The position numbers were made by a program, and so were the translations under genes. Below are positions 12,901 to 25,121 of a stretch of 64,000 bases of DNA, piece after piece. Position 1 is the first letter of the stretch, and the number at the start of each line of letters is the position of its first letter. Under the pieces are notes generated by a model. It searched no databases and was not told the DNA's origin. It saw only the letters and a program-made list of their open reading frames with translations. This DNA comes from Vitellaria paradoxa (Eukaryota; Streptophyta; Magnoliopsida; Ericales; Sapotaceae): NCBI GenBank assembly GCA_019916065.1, contig CM034234.1, positions 6,918,342 to 6,982,341 of the forward strand, given 5' to 3'.

Positions 12901-15900
12901 ACTAGCTTTTTTTGTGTTCGGAAAGGGGAAAAATAAATAAATAAATAAATAAAAGCTAGCTTTTTAGTAGCTAGCTTTTTAATTGTTGTTAACTTAACAT
13001 TTTTGCCCTTCATGATTTAAAAGAAGTTTAAAATTTAAGAAGGTAAATTTGGTCATTTCAGAAAAAACCAAAAAGCTGAGTAGCCAAAAGCTAAGAAGCT
13101 GGCTAACTTCCCAAATGCAGCCTTAAGATGTCAAGAGAGAATAAATTTGCAGTAGAGGAATGGAAAGAAATTCAATTCTAGATAATACTAACAGCAGCTT
13201 TTTTTTTTTTAACAATTTCTGTACGAATGCTTATTTTTAGAATTATCAATAACATTTACGGGTTTCACATTTCATAGATCATCATGATAAAATTAAACAC
13301 CGAACCCATGCAGTCAAATTTGCTAGTACAGCATATACTGTAGCATGGAGCACTCTACCAAGAGGGATTCTTTTAAATACTGATCATTATGAAAGTTGGA
13401 AAGTACATGGGGAGCGGCATGGAAGAACAGAAATGAGAGCTTTAGAAAGTCACCATACAAGAGATCCAAAAATTTATACCTGCAATATGAAATGTCTGAC
13501 GATCCTTGGGCACTAAATTCCAAATCAACATTATGCCCTGGAAGACATGTAAAACAATTAAAATCACCTCACCAATGAAGAAATAGGAGGTGATGCTTTA
13601 GTTTTGATCCTGGGCAATATGAGTTGATAAGAAATCTAAAAATAATAAATAATGCAAGTTAAAATCTTCCAAGCAAAGGTTTTCATCAGATAGAATAGTT
13701 ACCAAATATGGCATTTTCTTGATAACTGTCACGTACATTAAACAATCGTGATGACTTGTTTGGTGTACTCCCAGTAAACGCTCCAAATAACTTGTCCTCT
13801 GGAGAAAGCCATAATGCTTAATGTTAACCAATATGTGACAAAGTGAATATTTAAAAATGAAAAAATTGGGGAAATGGGTTAGGGCTGCCTTCTGCTGCTA
13901 GAATCCAATGAATCCAAGCTGTTAGGTATAAATAATTATTCGTGACTCAGATGTACCAAAGAAAACCAAGTGGAGTTCCTGCAAATTAGCTCCTCCTTCA
14001 AGCCCTAAAATTTGGATATTAATATGGTGCAGATGGCACAATAAGTATCACCCCAAGAGACAAGCATCATTGGAATAATACAATATAAGTCAGGACTTAC
14101 ATAGAGAGTAACGACTGTTCCATTAATCAATAAGCAAAAAATATGGGAAAAATATTCAAGTCATTCAAAAAGGAAACCTATAAGAGTTAACATGCCTCTG
14201 TAAGTTGGTGCACTTGCAGATGCAAATCAGCTTCCCTTCTCCGCCATTCAACTTCTTTCTTATGCCAATCACCATCCTAAACAAACAAGAGTACATTTTT
14301 ATTTTTTTTATTTATATTATTTTGATAAGTAACAAACAAGAGTACATTTGTCAACAATGATGTAAAATACAAGACAAAAAGCCTCTTGGGGTGTGTTTGC
14401 TTAGTGGATTTGCGAGGGGGATTGGATAATTTATTTAGTGGGGCCCAGAAAGGGCGTGTTTTTTTATTTATTTATTTTTTGGTTTACGGGTTGAGATTGT
14501 ATATCCCCTATGCCCCATCTCCCATGCCTAGATTAACTTCCCGCCAAGATCCAAAGGTCCAAAATTACCTTCTATCAAATTACATCTCTTATCCTAATCC
14601 ATATCCCACCAACCAAACGAAAAAATAAAATACAACAACAACATTGCCTTATCCCACGAGGTGGGGTCGGCTACATGGATCACACGGCGCCACTGTATTC
14701 AAATGAAAAAATAAAATCCCACATAAAAAATTAATTCCGTGTTATAACTAATTCCATATATTATCCATGGTATTACGTGCTCATCATCATATCCCCCCCA
14801 AATCCAACATGGTCTTGGAGTCCAATACTCTAGAAAGATGTTATCATAAAATATGAAAAACCCGAAAATGGATAAGAGCTCTTCTCAAGCATAATTATTA
14901 CAGTGTGAGTCCAGCAGAAGCTTTGACCAAGAGATACAATGGAAAAAGGAAGCAATCACAAACATTTTGAAGGCTACCTAAACAGTGGCAAAAGCTGCAC
15001 GAAAGTGATTGTGCAATAATTTTCTAAAAGAAAGCTTATTCAACAGGATCCGAATCAAGACATTTGGACTTGAGTAAAGCTTATTCAACAGGATCTGAAT
15101 CAAGACATTTGGACTTGAGTAAAGCTTATTCAACAGGATCCGAATCAAGACATTCGGACTTGAGCATTCATTCTTGAACATTCATTCTAAGTTGCAAATT
15201 CCAAGTAATCACTCCACTATTGGACTTCCACGAAGTCCGCAGCAGTACCATGTTGACACACAACAAGGCCAAAAATCCTTGCTCCTCTCTCCAATCCAAT
15301 GATCATTCCAGATATCAACCCAATCGCCACTGTCCACCTCAAAAGAAATGCGTCTAGCAAAGTCAAGCCCACTCGTATGGATACCCTTCCACAGACACAT
15401 GCCAAACACTTCTTTTGTCTCCTTGGTAATCCAAAAAATTATTTCAAATCTTTTAAAAAAAAAAGTACCCTACAAATCCAGTATCAACTTTATTCAGGAA
15501 GCCAGGACACCACAAAGAGAACATAGCGCCAAAAATTGAGCGTGGTAAATATAACATAAAGTGATGCATGAACAAATTAAAAACAAAAATGAGTAATGCC
15601 TACTACAAGCAAACAGCATTAAGAGTATACATAAATGGCTTCAATATGAATGAAAAAACAATATCATAACCTGCAGCTTTAATTCAGCAGTTATAATCCT
15701 AGTAAAACAATTTACCTTCTTCTCCAAAGAAGCACATTTAGCTTCAAGAGATAGAACTTTCTGCCAAAAAAAAAATCATCCCTTCATCAATTCAAGATAG
15801 AATGCATTTTATTTTTCCAAAAAAAACATCTGCATGAGATGACACATTACCTTTTGCAATTCTTGATCACTGGCAACAATTTGTCGTGCATAAATTACTC

Positions 15901-18900
15901 TAACGTCCTTCAATGTGCATTTCATGTTGCATTGAGGACACTGAAAAAGACACGAATAAAAAAGTTATGGATTGAAACAAGGAACAATTTATTGATAAAT
16001 GTTACTGAATTAGCATATTATATCATTAAATAACATACAATACCTTCCCTGAATTCCTACATTGCTTCAACCATCTCCTAATACAAGACGCACCATATAA
16101 GTGGCCACATGGAAGACAACTGCAACCACATAATTAGACAAATGGATAAATATGAAGAAAAGTGATTCTCTAATCATCTACTGGGGATGAAGAAGCAATT
16201 CTCAAAATAAAATAAAATAAATAAATAAGTTTGGAGAAACATAATAGTCACCCCCATCATCATGAATTTAGCAAGAATTTAAATAAAGAGGGGGTAATGG
16301 TTGACACAACAGACAAACATGACTCTAATTCCAACATTTAAAGGATTGAGGTTGATAACATGTGACTTCCTGTTGCAAATAGTACACATGTGCCTACATA
16401 ACAAGCAGGTCAGGTTAGGATCTTAAGCCTCAACATGTTTAACACAATTTTTACCATTTATAAAATGCCTCGTGACAATCCTAACATCGACCAGACTGAA
16501 CTCCAAGAAAGGCTACTTTTGGTATGATATCAATACGGGTTTTGTTGAATTCTTCACCCATCAAACTTTAGTAAAATATGACTACATAAATTTAACAAAT
16601 TTTAGGTGGGCCTGTGTGATTGAGCTCGTGGAATAAGTGTCTCGACCTTTATACGAATTATTTATCCAAACACTTAGACAAGTTGTATTATGTTATCAGC
16701 ATAATAAACTGATTGTGTAGTAAGGATATAGAATCTTGACATCATTAATAAATAATAATTATTCAACAAAGTACCTATACAAAATGATTTTCCCTTATTA
16801 TAAGCAAGTTATAATCCACAAGGACGGCTTAAAAGCGCCTAAGGATTTTCAGCCATAGTTTTTCGTTAAGGTACTTTAATAGGAGTCCCTTGAGGCACAA
16901 CATAGGGCTGACCAAAACTAGAACAATAGCCATTGTAAAAATGACAGGATTCTCAAACTTTTGTGTTGCAAAAACCCATATGGCTAAACAAATGTGGAAG
17001 TTTTCAATATCATTTGCTATGATTTAGTACAAAGTGAGTGAAAAATACTCTTATCCTCAAAAAATGCAAACACATAAAGTGAGGAAGATGGATCATCTGC
17101 AGGGGAAAATCTAAGAAAATTTCACACATGGAGCTTTTTGGGGCTTATAAACTATAAAGTCATGTTTAAGGTAAAATTGTGACATAGTTTTCATTTATTT
17201 TAGGGATCCAAAAGCTGCTGGACAGTTCTATCCACGTTTATAAGATTTTACAGGTATTTTTAATAATTTGCAAATCATCAAACGTGTAGGAGTCGCACAT
17301 AGTTCACATTACAGGCCAAAATAAATATTGGTATTATGCTTTTACGAAGCCTTTCTTAGAAGTAGAATATTCTACTTGGTCAAAGTTTGTTAGTTTCCTG
17401 ATTTTTTCTATAATTGGAAGTTTTTTAATTTTCTAAATTGCGACTCATATTTAGTCCTTGTAGCAATAGAATTGGCATATTACAGCGACCAATATTCAAA
17501 TACAGTTGAAATTTTGAAACTTTAGGTAGACCTTTTAAAGATTTATACGATGCAGCTTCTAAAGCCTCCAAAACATGTCATAAAACTTTTGAATTGCACT
17601 TCATGAAGAAGCTCCTGTAGCATATTACATTCAAGGATAATGGTAGAATAAGCAGTGGGATATTCAACTTAGGAATGTGGAAGATAGGAAATGAATAATA
17701 AGAGGTGGTTGTGGACACTTCAAAATATTGTAACGGAGATAAGCTGACAGCGACACTCTTAGATAGGGCACTATGGCTCTTCTGCATCACTTCTTTGTGC
17801 ATGGATGCTTTGAGAAGAGTTTGACTGCTACGAATTGCTATTATACCAAAGAAGGATAGAGGTTGGGAGTTGACCACTTCAAACCTGTCAGCCCAGTGGA
17901 TGATAAGATACTAACAAGGATGAGGATTGGGACTTGATAATATGATACTAACAAGGATGCAGCAAATCATAATGCCTTTATCTTAAATATAATGTTTGAT
18001 AATATAGATAAGGATATATGTTCATAAAATTCAATCAGCAGGGAACAAGTTACAAAACTTCAAATCATTCATTGGAATCAAATTGGTTGTTCATAAAGCA
18101 TGAGCATTTGGTTTCTGTCATTAGCGTGCATATCATTATTGCTTTGGAGCATGTGGTTTTTGTTTGAAAAATCAATTCTTTAATTTCTTTTTTTTTTTAA
18201 ACTCTTTATGTCAATTAGCAAAACAGATTCTCAATGGATTTTGGTTTTCTCATTCACACTCTCCTATCAAATAAGAATATATAAGAATTGCCTATTTTTG
18301 TCATATCCCTATCATCACTAGCAGAGCTAAGAAGAGGCGAGGGGGATCAAGCCCTCCCCCCCACAGTTTCGAAGATGAAAAAACTAAAATACTCCTAATA
18401 TTTTAACCTTCTTACAAAATTAACTCAAAATTTGCAAATATGACAGACGAAATCTAGTTTTTGTGCTGGGAAACCTTGTTGTGCATCCTAATAAATTCTC
18501 AATTGATGTTAGAAGACCCCAATTGAACCAACAAACCGTAAAATATCTTCTCCAATTTAATGTCCGATTCTATTAAACTATGTTTTTCATACTTCTTCCC
18601 TCGTGCCATTTCTCTTTCATACTATCCCAATAGGCAACATCGCTTTTCCCATACACCCAATTGCTTTTCCCATACACCCAACCTGGATGCGGCTCGCATG
18701 CCCCTTTTGGGGTACATTGTGCACCCCATAGTGAAAATCATGCACCCGCCTCTGCCTATCATGTTTTTTTTTTTTTCTTAAATCACCATATCTTCCAAAC
18801 ATGTGCGATTTCTATAGAAGTGTCCCCACCACATCAACACAATGTGCAAATTTATTTCACAAGTATTTGCATGCAAATTTTTTAAAATTATAATCATTAC

Positions 18901-19589
18901 AACACCAAAAACCCCAGCATGTCAAGTGACATACACACCGAAATATTCATATTATGTATTATAAACACACATCATAAAAAAGGGAAAAAATTGCAAAGAA
19001 AGACTAAGAGTTCCACCAGACTTGATGATCATCCCCGTTGGTCCAAGCTTCCATGCAAATAGGGCAAAACAAGCCATCGATTTCGCTCCTACCATTCACC
19101 TCCCTTGTCATTCTCTCCAGCCCCCCCTTTGCCATTCCCCTGTGACGACGACGACGAAGACGTTGTCGCTTTACCCCCGCCTTTTCTCCTAACACAATCT
19201 TCACCGTCTTCAACCGCATTATCCGACACCTGATTAATTACCGCATCTTGAAAGGCCGTCGACGGACCCGTCGCGTCCACCGGAATCACACTCTCGGCTT
19301 CGTCATCGTTGCCATCATCGTCTTCGTCCTCTTCGTAGTCCGAATCCTCCTCATCGTCATCGTCTTCGTCTTCGAGAATGACACCGTCCTGGTCCTCGTG
19401 CAGTACCAAAAAATCATGAGTTTCTCCTACTGCTACTTCATCTTCCTCTGATTCTACTTCTCCTCCGTCGATTTGTAGTGCGAAATAACGACCGCCGACA
19501 TTGCCCCGCAGAGCGAGTGAGAGGGTTTCAGTCTCTCCCCTGATTGAGTTCTTGCATCCTTTCTGCAGCTTTGCGTTCCCAAATACCAA
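9992..19589 (-). CDS. RFWD3-like RING/WD40 E3 ubiquitin ligase (13 exons; frame interrupted)
   Basis: Animal RFWD3 ubiquitinates RPA and RAD51 at stalled forks, and this is the plant counterpart. Exons (descending): 19589-19017, 16119-16044, 15940-15851, 15760-15716, 14276-14196, 13798-13703, 13537-13480, 12774-12664, 12558-12422, 12325-12286, 11775-11713, 11623-11430, 10484-9992 (TGA). Order of parts: a basic KRKKKRK run (possible nuclear signal), a long Asp/Glu-rich tract, a Ser run, then a C3HC4 RING. The RING has CPIC in exon 1, CLPCGHLYGASC in exon 2 and CPQC in exon 3. A short coiled coil follows (exons 4-6), then the WD40-like half with landmarks FDVDAS, HERENIQLP, SWDLGNSHY, VFDMRQT and ANVNDIRLPKSAI. 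Total is about 684 residues. Problems: the acidic frame has no ATG, a G7 run in exon 1 shifts the frame, exon 7 does not join exon 8 in frame, and intron 5 appears to be GC-AG. The gene identity is firm, but its integrity is not. Confidence 0.88.
14632..14695 (+). repeat. short SINE-like motif in RFWD3 intron 5-6 flank
   Basis: An ACAACAACAACATTGCC tract is followed by TTATCCCACGAGGTGGGGTC and GGCTACATGG. I recognise this phrase as a widely dispersed plant repeat fragment usually attributed to Au-like SINEs. Only about 60 bases are present and no A/B boxes are seen, so it is a remnant at best. It lies in the intron between exons 4 and 5 of the RFWD3-like gene. Confidence 0.35.
15031..15165. 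repeat. 45-bp tandem repeat, three copies
   Basis: Units are 15031-15075, 15076-15120 and 15121-15165, each beginning AAAGCTTATTCAACAGGAT and ending GGACTTGAG. They differ at only three positions. The array lies in intron 4 of the RFWD3-like gene, directly beside the LINE fragment. Because 45 is divisible by three, it gives a repetitive open frame on the - strand, which is not a gene. Confidence 0.95.
15209..15409 (-). mobile_element. LINE reverse-transcriptase C-terminal fragment
   Basis: A 66-codon open frame on the - strand reads with the spacing CLWKGIHTSG, RRISFEVDSGDWVDIWNDHW, IGERS. This resembles the region after the RT domain of plant L1-type non-LTR retrotransposons (pattern W+..G..I.F.+G.G..+.+W.D.W.G). 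No palm motif, endonuclease or poly-A tail is seen nearby, so this is a short dead fragment in intron 4 of the RFWD3-like gene. Confidence 0.6.
16122..19014. other. RFWD3-like intron 1 (about 2.9 kb)
   Basis: This long intron separates the two halves of the RING domain: CPIC lies in exon 1 and the CLPCGH half lies in exon 2. No exon or complete element was recognised inside. A short partial direct repeat (TTTTCCCATACACCCAA, twice) lies near 18640-18680. A stretch of alternating runs at about 18340-18365 (GAGGGGGATCAAGCCCTCCC) is partly palindromic. Open frames within it look accidental. Confidence 0.6.
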
Positions 19590-20120
19590 TTTCCGCTTTT
19601 TTTTCCGCTTGCTTCCAGTTCCAGCGAAATTGGCGGGCCGGGCTGGGCCGGATTAAGATTTAAACATATGGTTGATCTGGTCCAGCCCACTAAGAAATCG
19701 AATTTACATTTAGGCTTCGTTTGAGAAATGCAGCTAATAGTCGGTTTTTTTTACGGAAAATTATATTCAAGCCATACTTTGTAATTTTTTAAAATTATTA
19801 GTCACACTAAAAAAAAGTATTACTTTTAAGTCACATTAATTTGGAAAATTTTATTTTTAAGTCACACTTTTGAGTAGGTCCCACGAGTTTGTTTTAAATA
19901 TAGTTTCTAATATACCGATAATATCCTTTATTTCTAACAAAGTTACACAAGTTATTTCCGGAAATTTCGAGAATCACGTGAAGATATGATTTACCGAGAA
20001 TCACGCTTCTTCCGTTTTTTTCTTTCCTTGTTTTCAGTTTCATTATTTACAGTTTTAGTCGTGAAGATATTAAGAAGATAGAGCTTATTTGGTGTATCTT
20101 CTTCATGGATTGATTTTGCT

Positions 20121-20790
20121 GATTGGCGTTTTGAACTATCTTCAAAATAGTACTGGTATTGTTTCAAAAATATGATAATGTTGGCTCGTATGGTTGGTTT
20201 GTGTTATGTATCGATTGATTTTTTAGGCAGTATGAAAACAGTACCAGTCCAAAACAATACTGGTACTGTTTTCAACACAGTACCGGTACTGTTTTATCGG
20301 TACTGTTTTCAAAAAAGTACCATGAATTAAAAGATGACGAGTTTTAAGGGTAAGAGAAATCTATTGGGCCGATCAACGTTTTGAGCTATCTTCAAAACAG
20401 TACCGGTACTGTTTCAAAAAATATGATGATTGGATTGTATGGTTTATTTGTGTTATGTATCGATTGATGTTTTTTAGGTAATATGAAAACAGTACTGGTC
20501 TAAAACAGTACCGATACTGTTTTATTGGTACTGTTTTCAAAACAATACCGATACTATTTTATCGGTATTGTTTTCAAAACAGCACCATGAATTATAAGCA
20601 GATGACGAGTTTAAGGGCAAGAAAAATCCATAGGGCCAATGGGCTTTTTGAGGTATCTTCAAAACAGTACCGGTACTGTTTCAAAAAATATGATGATATT
20701 GGCTCATATGATTGGTTTGTGTTATGTAACGATTAATGTTTTTAGGAACGATGATCGATTTAGGTTTTTTCCAAACAGTTTTGATTTTGT
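20121..20790. repeat. three-unit tandem array rich in CAGTACCGGTACTG palindromes
   Basis: Three diverged units begin near 20121, 20367 and 20633 (spacing about 246 and 266 bases). Each contains GAGCTATCTTCAAAACAGTA-like sequence, then an AAATATGATGAT block and a TTGTGTTATGTATCGATTGAT block. A perfect 18-base palindrome, AACAGTACCGGTACTGTT, occurs at 20396-20413 and 20663-20680, and its 14-base core occurs again at 20278-20291. Diverged half-sites (CAGTACTGGTC, GGTACTGTTTTC) fill the rest. No protein is encoded. Confidence 0.85.
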
Positions 20791-22461
20791 TTCTAAAAAT
20801 CGGTTTTACTTACTTTGTAAAGAAGATGGAAAGTCGCGGAAGTTATGAGTGAAGTGTGCACTATTTTCGGATAAAACTAACAGTTTTGAAATGTGGTGAA
20901 AAACGCGTGATGTCTTTTTTGTCTTTTTGTTGCAAGTGTAACTTATTTACAAACAAGTTTTTTGAGTATGACTTAAATCCTTATAAGTCCATAAATAGTG
21001 ACCGGCCTCCAAAAATCTTTTTTTTAACTTCAACAGTGCGTGGCCAATTTTAACATTCTTTTAAACTTTCAAAGATAAAAAATGTCCAATTACACAAAAC
21101 TATCTTCTTTACCTCAAAAAAAAGGTAATTTTGGTGTCCTTCCCAAACACAAATTTAGCTAGCTATTTTCAACTACGTAACTAAGCTACAAAATAGCTGA
21201 CTGAAAATAAACTGGCTACTTTGCTCCGTTCTTTCTTCCAAACCCAAGCCTTAATTATAAGTTATCTTCGAAGGCTTATATAATCTTAAATTATATTTTT
21301 AGATAACAATTAATATAAAATTAATAAAAAATAAATATTTTTTGACTTTGAAATTGATGGCCTAAGAATTGTGAAACTTTTTTCTGAGGAAAAAAATTAT
21401 AGGAAGAAAAATTGAACAAATAAATCATTTGCACCAGCCATTAGGAGTTAATGGTAATTTTTGGTTTACTAAAATTAAAAGTAAACATTTATATATATTT
21501 AAATTTTAAATTTTCTATCGTTTAAATAAATTAATTATTCAATTAATTCGTCCAAAATTTTATTTTCTTACAAATATCTATTTTCCTAACCGCCATTTAA
21601 TAACCCATATATAAAATCTGATACAAAACAATATTGTTTCATATCAGTTATTAAGCTTGTTTGGGTGTTCACCAAAATTATCACAATTTATAGATTTTAT
21701 ATTCAATTATACTATCTGCCAGTTTTTCTTAAAAAGCACTCCTAAACATCAAAACAATTTAATAGGAAATAACTTAGACTTATTTTTTTTATATATTTTT
21801 TCTTTGCACTCCTAATATCTTATGATAAACCAGTTAAACAAAAGCTAAAATTGTAATTAATATTTATTATTTTCTTCTTATTTTCAATCTAATAAAGATA
21901 ATTTTAGTGTTTTTCTTTTTTACTTTATTTAAGTAACTTCGTAATTAATATTAATTCATTTTCTTCTCATTTTTAATTACTATTAGTGTTTTATTTTAGT
22001 TTTCTATGCATTTTCCCTTCACAAAAAGTTGAAAAAAAAAAGAATTAAACCAGATTTATTTTTTTCCACTATTATTTATTTTTCTTTTTAAATTTCAAAA
22101 CGTATATTTGTACATATGGACACATATTATACAATTCAACCCAAAAAGATACATAGTGAGCCAATTTAACAGGTTTATTATATGCTACATGGCAGTGACA
22201 GTCCCAACCCTTTTAGAATTTTTTAAAATTTTTTTTTAAGCCCTCTTGATTTTTTAATTATTCATATTAATACAAATGTATTGTTATTTTTTTAATTAAA
22301 AAAATATTATTTTATATATTTTTTTAAATATAGAAAATTTTACCTTAATACCTTTCATTCAAATTTCTGACTACTAGCAGTTTGGTGTACCCAAATCAGC
22401 CAAGTATGCCCGACCATGCAATGCAAGCCAGAATAATAACTTGTGGGTGTGGGCTGACTTA

Positions 22462-22466
<5 letters not shown>

Positions 22467-22508
<42 letters not shown>
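22467..22508. repeat. (TC)n microsatellite
   Basis: About 21 TC units in intergenic DNA. Confidence 0.95.
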
Positions 22509-22510
<2 letters not shown>

Positions 22511-22644
22511 GTTTGTCAAAAGGATTCACTATCAAAAGTAAGGAATAAAAAGAGAACGTAACTGAGTGAATCTTTGTATGGAATCCTAGTACACCACCGT
22601 CCGTCTCAGATTCCTCCAAATCCCCTTCTATACACGCTCATATA

Positions 22645-22780
22645 CGGGCTTCGTTTGAAATTTTAAAAATTATTAAAAAATACTAAATTTTGAAAAATTA
22701 TTTATTTTTATTTTATTACACAAATTATGAATAACAATTTCAATCAAATTTTATCACTTTTTATCATTCTAAATACTCCC
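22645..22780. repeat. MITE-like AT repeat, family M2
   Basis: The copy begins near CTTCGTTTGAAATTTT, passes through ATTTTATTACACAAATTATG and ends at TTTATCATTCTAAATACTCC. This word order matches the other M2 copies in inverted form. Confidence 0.4.
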
Positions 22781-23765
22781 ATATATACCTTTTCCACTCA
22801 CACAATCACACTTCCACCATAAGTCCATAAGCGTTTCCAAACGCTCTCTTATATGCCTTTTCCACTCACACAGTCACACTTCCATCGTAAGCCCATAATA
22901 GTATTTCACTTTGGCTTCTCCTCCAATTGTCTATCCCTCTCGTGCCTCTAAATTCCACAGAGCCACTCTCTATCAATCTTAAGCGCATATATATATATAT
23001 ATATCAAACCTAATTACACATAGCTCCCTTTGCCATTTCTTTTTTACAATTATTGATAAATTTGTACTAAAAGTAATAAAATATAACTTTTTATGCAGTT
23101 TATAATAATTTACGAATTCTTTTTTACTACTTTTCAAGAAAATTTTATATTTTTGAAATTTTAGTGTGTGAAGTAACTTTTATTTATGTATTGACAAAAC
23201 ATTCCCTATTGACAACATTCATTTTTAAGAAAATTTAACAAAGGTTGATTTTTTACCAAAGTTAAAATAAAAAAATTACAAAACTAAAAAAGTTCTAAAA
23301 TTTGCCCCCACCAACAAGCCCATAATACCGTTTATAGTATGTTTGGTTTTGTAGAAAAATGGGAGGACAGTAAAATATGAAAAAAAAAAAAAATAAGTGA
23401 GTTAAGAAAAATAAATGAACTCTGTAAAGTGGATAAAAGTGAAAGAAAAATATGTTTTTTTCTTTCCTTTCCAAAAGTGGAAGGAAAGAGAGAGACGAGA
23501 ATGGGAGAAAAAATTTATGTAAAAATGATACTAGTATATTTTTTAAATAATCTTTTGTGCAAAAAATTAAATTATAATATTATATTTTATATATATTTTT
23601 CTCTCAAACTAAAAATAATAATTCGTCTCTTTATAGACCAATTTAATTTGAGAATGATATTTTTAATGATTCAAGTTGAGCCTTTAAATTAATTCGGTTG
23701 GGCATACACCACAGGATTAATTGTAGTCCCACTTGCACCGTCTCCTTCCATCACCGGCCCATGCG

Positions 23766-23789
23766 CCCCCCCCCCCCCCCCCCCCCCCC
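23766..23789. repeat. poly-C run (24 C)
   Basis: Twenty-four consecutive C residues in otherwise AT-rich DNA. Runs of this length are a known weak point for sequencing and assembly. Confidence 0.9.
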
Positions 23790-25121
23790 AAGAAAGGAAC
23801 CCGGCGTTGAACGCGTGTTTGACTAATTATGCAAGGTTGAATTTAGTTTTCTAACAAACGTTAAAAATTTATAAAAATTTTTTATCTTATTATACGAATT
23901 ATAAATTTATAAATTATTTATTTATCTCAATTTATCTCACTTTTATCACTTCAATGCACAATTAAGACTTTTTTTTTGAAAAAAGACTTTATAATTATCT
24001 GTTTGGAGCCATAGGTAAAGTTAGTTTCGTTCGGAGCACAAATAATTACAAAATAATAATAATAATTTATTTTTTATTTTTTTATTTTCACTATATTAAA
24101 AATTTTTAATTTTCTCTAACTTTTTGAGCAATACCTGCTAAATATCAAATTTTCTCTAATTTTGTTACTTTTGTTTTTTGTTTTTTTTGGTACTTTTTTA
24201 CACTCCAAACAATACTCTGGCTTTGTTTGTGAGTTTAGTAGAGAAAAGAAAAAAATATTAGTTAGGAAAGTAGACAAAAATAAATAAATGAATTATAACA
24301 ATTTCTTTCTACTTGTTTAAAAGTTTAGAAAATAAAAGATAATAACTTTATTTTCCCGTATTTGTGAGTTTAAAAAAATTAAAAAGAAAAAAGTGTGTAT
24401 TATTATTTTATAATTAAAAAGTCATTGATTTATTTAGTCTTATGGCATATTTGAATTTATTATTTATTTATTTATTTATTTTTACTCTTACTAAAAGTGG
24501 GCACGCATACTGTATCTAATTTTTATTAATTTTTTTAATTATAATAAAATTAAAAAAAAAAAAAAAGTAAAAGTAACTCAACTAGTAAATTAGTAGTCGC
24601 AGTACCCCTATTCTGACTTCCCCATCCTGCGGCTTCAAACGACCAATGGAAGCGTTAAGTCCCGTAACCCATTTCCCTCACTCAGTCTTTGACGTTGACG
24701 GGTGGGTCCTACAGTAAAGTTAAGATTATTCAAATAAATAATACTAATTAATTAAAGAGTATTTAAAAAAGATTAGTAGTCAATTAAAAGAAGATAAAAA
24801 TATAAATAAATAAAATTATTTAATTATCCAGAAGTTATAAAAACATGTTACTACTATTGAAGTTGTTTGCAATTATAGAAAATTTAAAAATATTATAAAA
24901 AGAAGAAAAATAGCTTTACCCAAAAAAAAAAAAAAATTTATAAATATTTAAATTTCACCATTAGCCATTGTGTTTACTTTATAACAGTGTAGAATTCCTA
25001 AAAAACACACAAATGAAGGATTGATTCTAATTTTCTTTTCTTGTCTTTAATTTCACTCAATTTAGATAAGTTTTAGCGTGCGTTTGGCAACTGAAAAAGA
25101 AAAAATCAGATGAATTCTTTT

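Larger units (their letters stand above)
20800..25100. other. gene-free AT-rich intergenic stretch
   Basis: Nothing coding is recognised. The stretch contains a TC microsatellite (22467-22508), M2-type repeat copies (about 22645-22780 and 23843-23968), a 24-base poly-C run (23766-23789) and several poly-A/T runs. A near-duplicate phrase TATACCTTTTCCACTCACAC occurs twice within 22790-22880. Confidence 0.55.

Noticed and set aside
15031..15165. Possible CRISPR array
   Set aside because: Units are contiguous with no spacers and the context is a plant intron.
15000..15180. Repetitive protein of SSPNVLIRILLNKLY units on -
   Set aside because: It is a by-product of the 45-base tandem repeat, which happens to be a multiple of three.
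17578..17877. 99-codon open frame on - inside RFWD3-like intron 1
   Set aside because: It lies within an intron with consistent flanking exons and shows no domain or splice-compatible ends.
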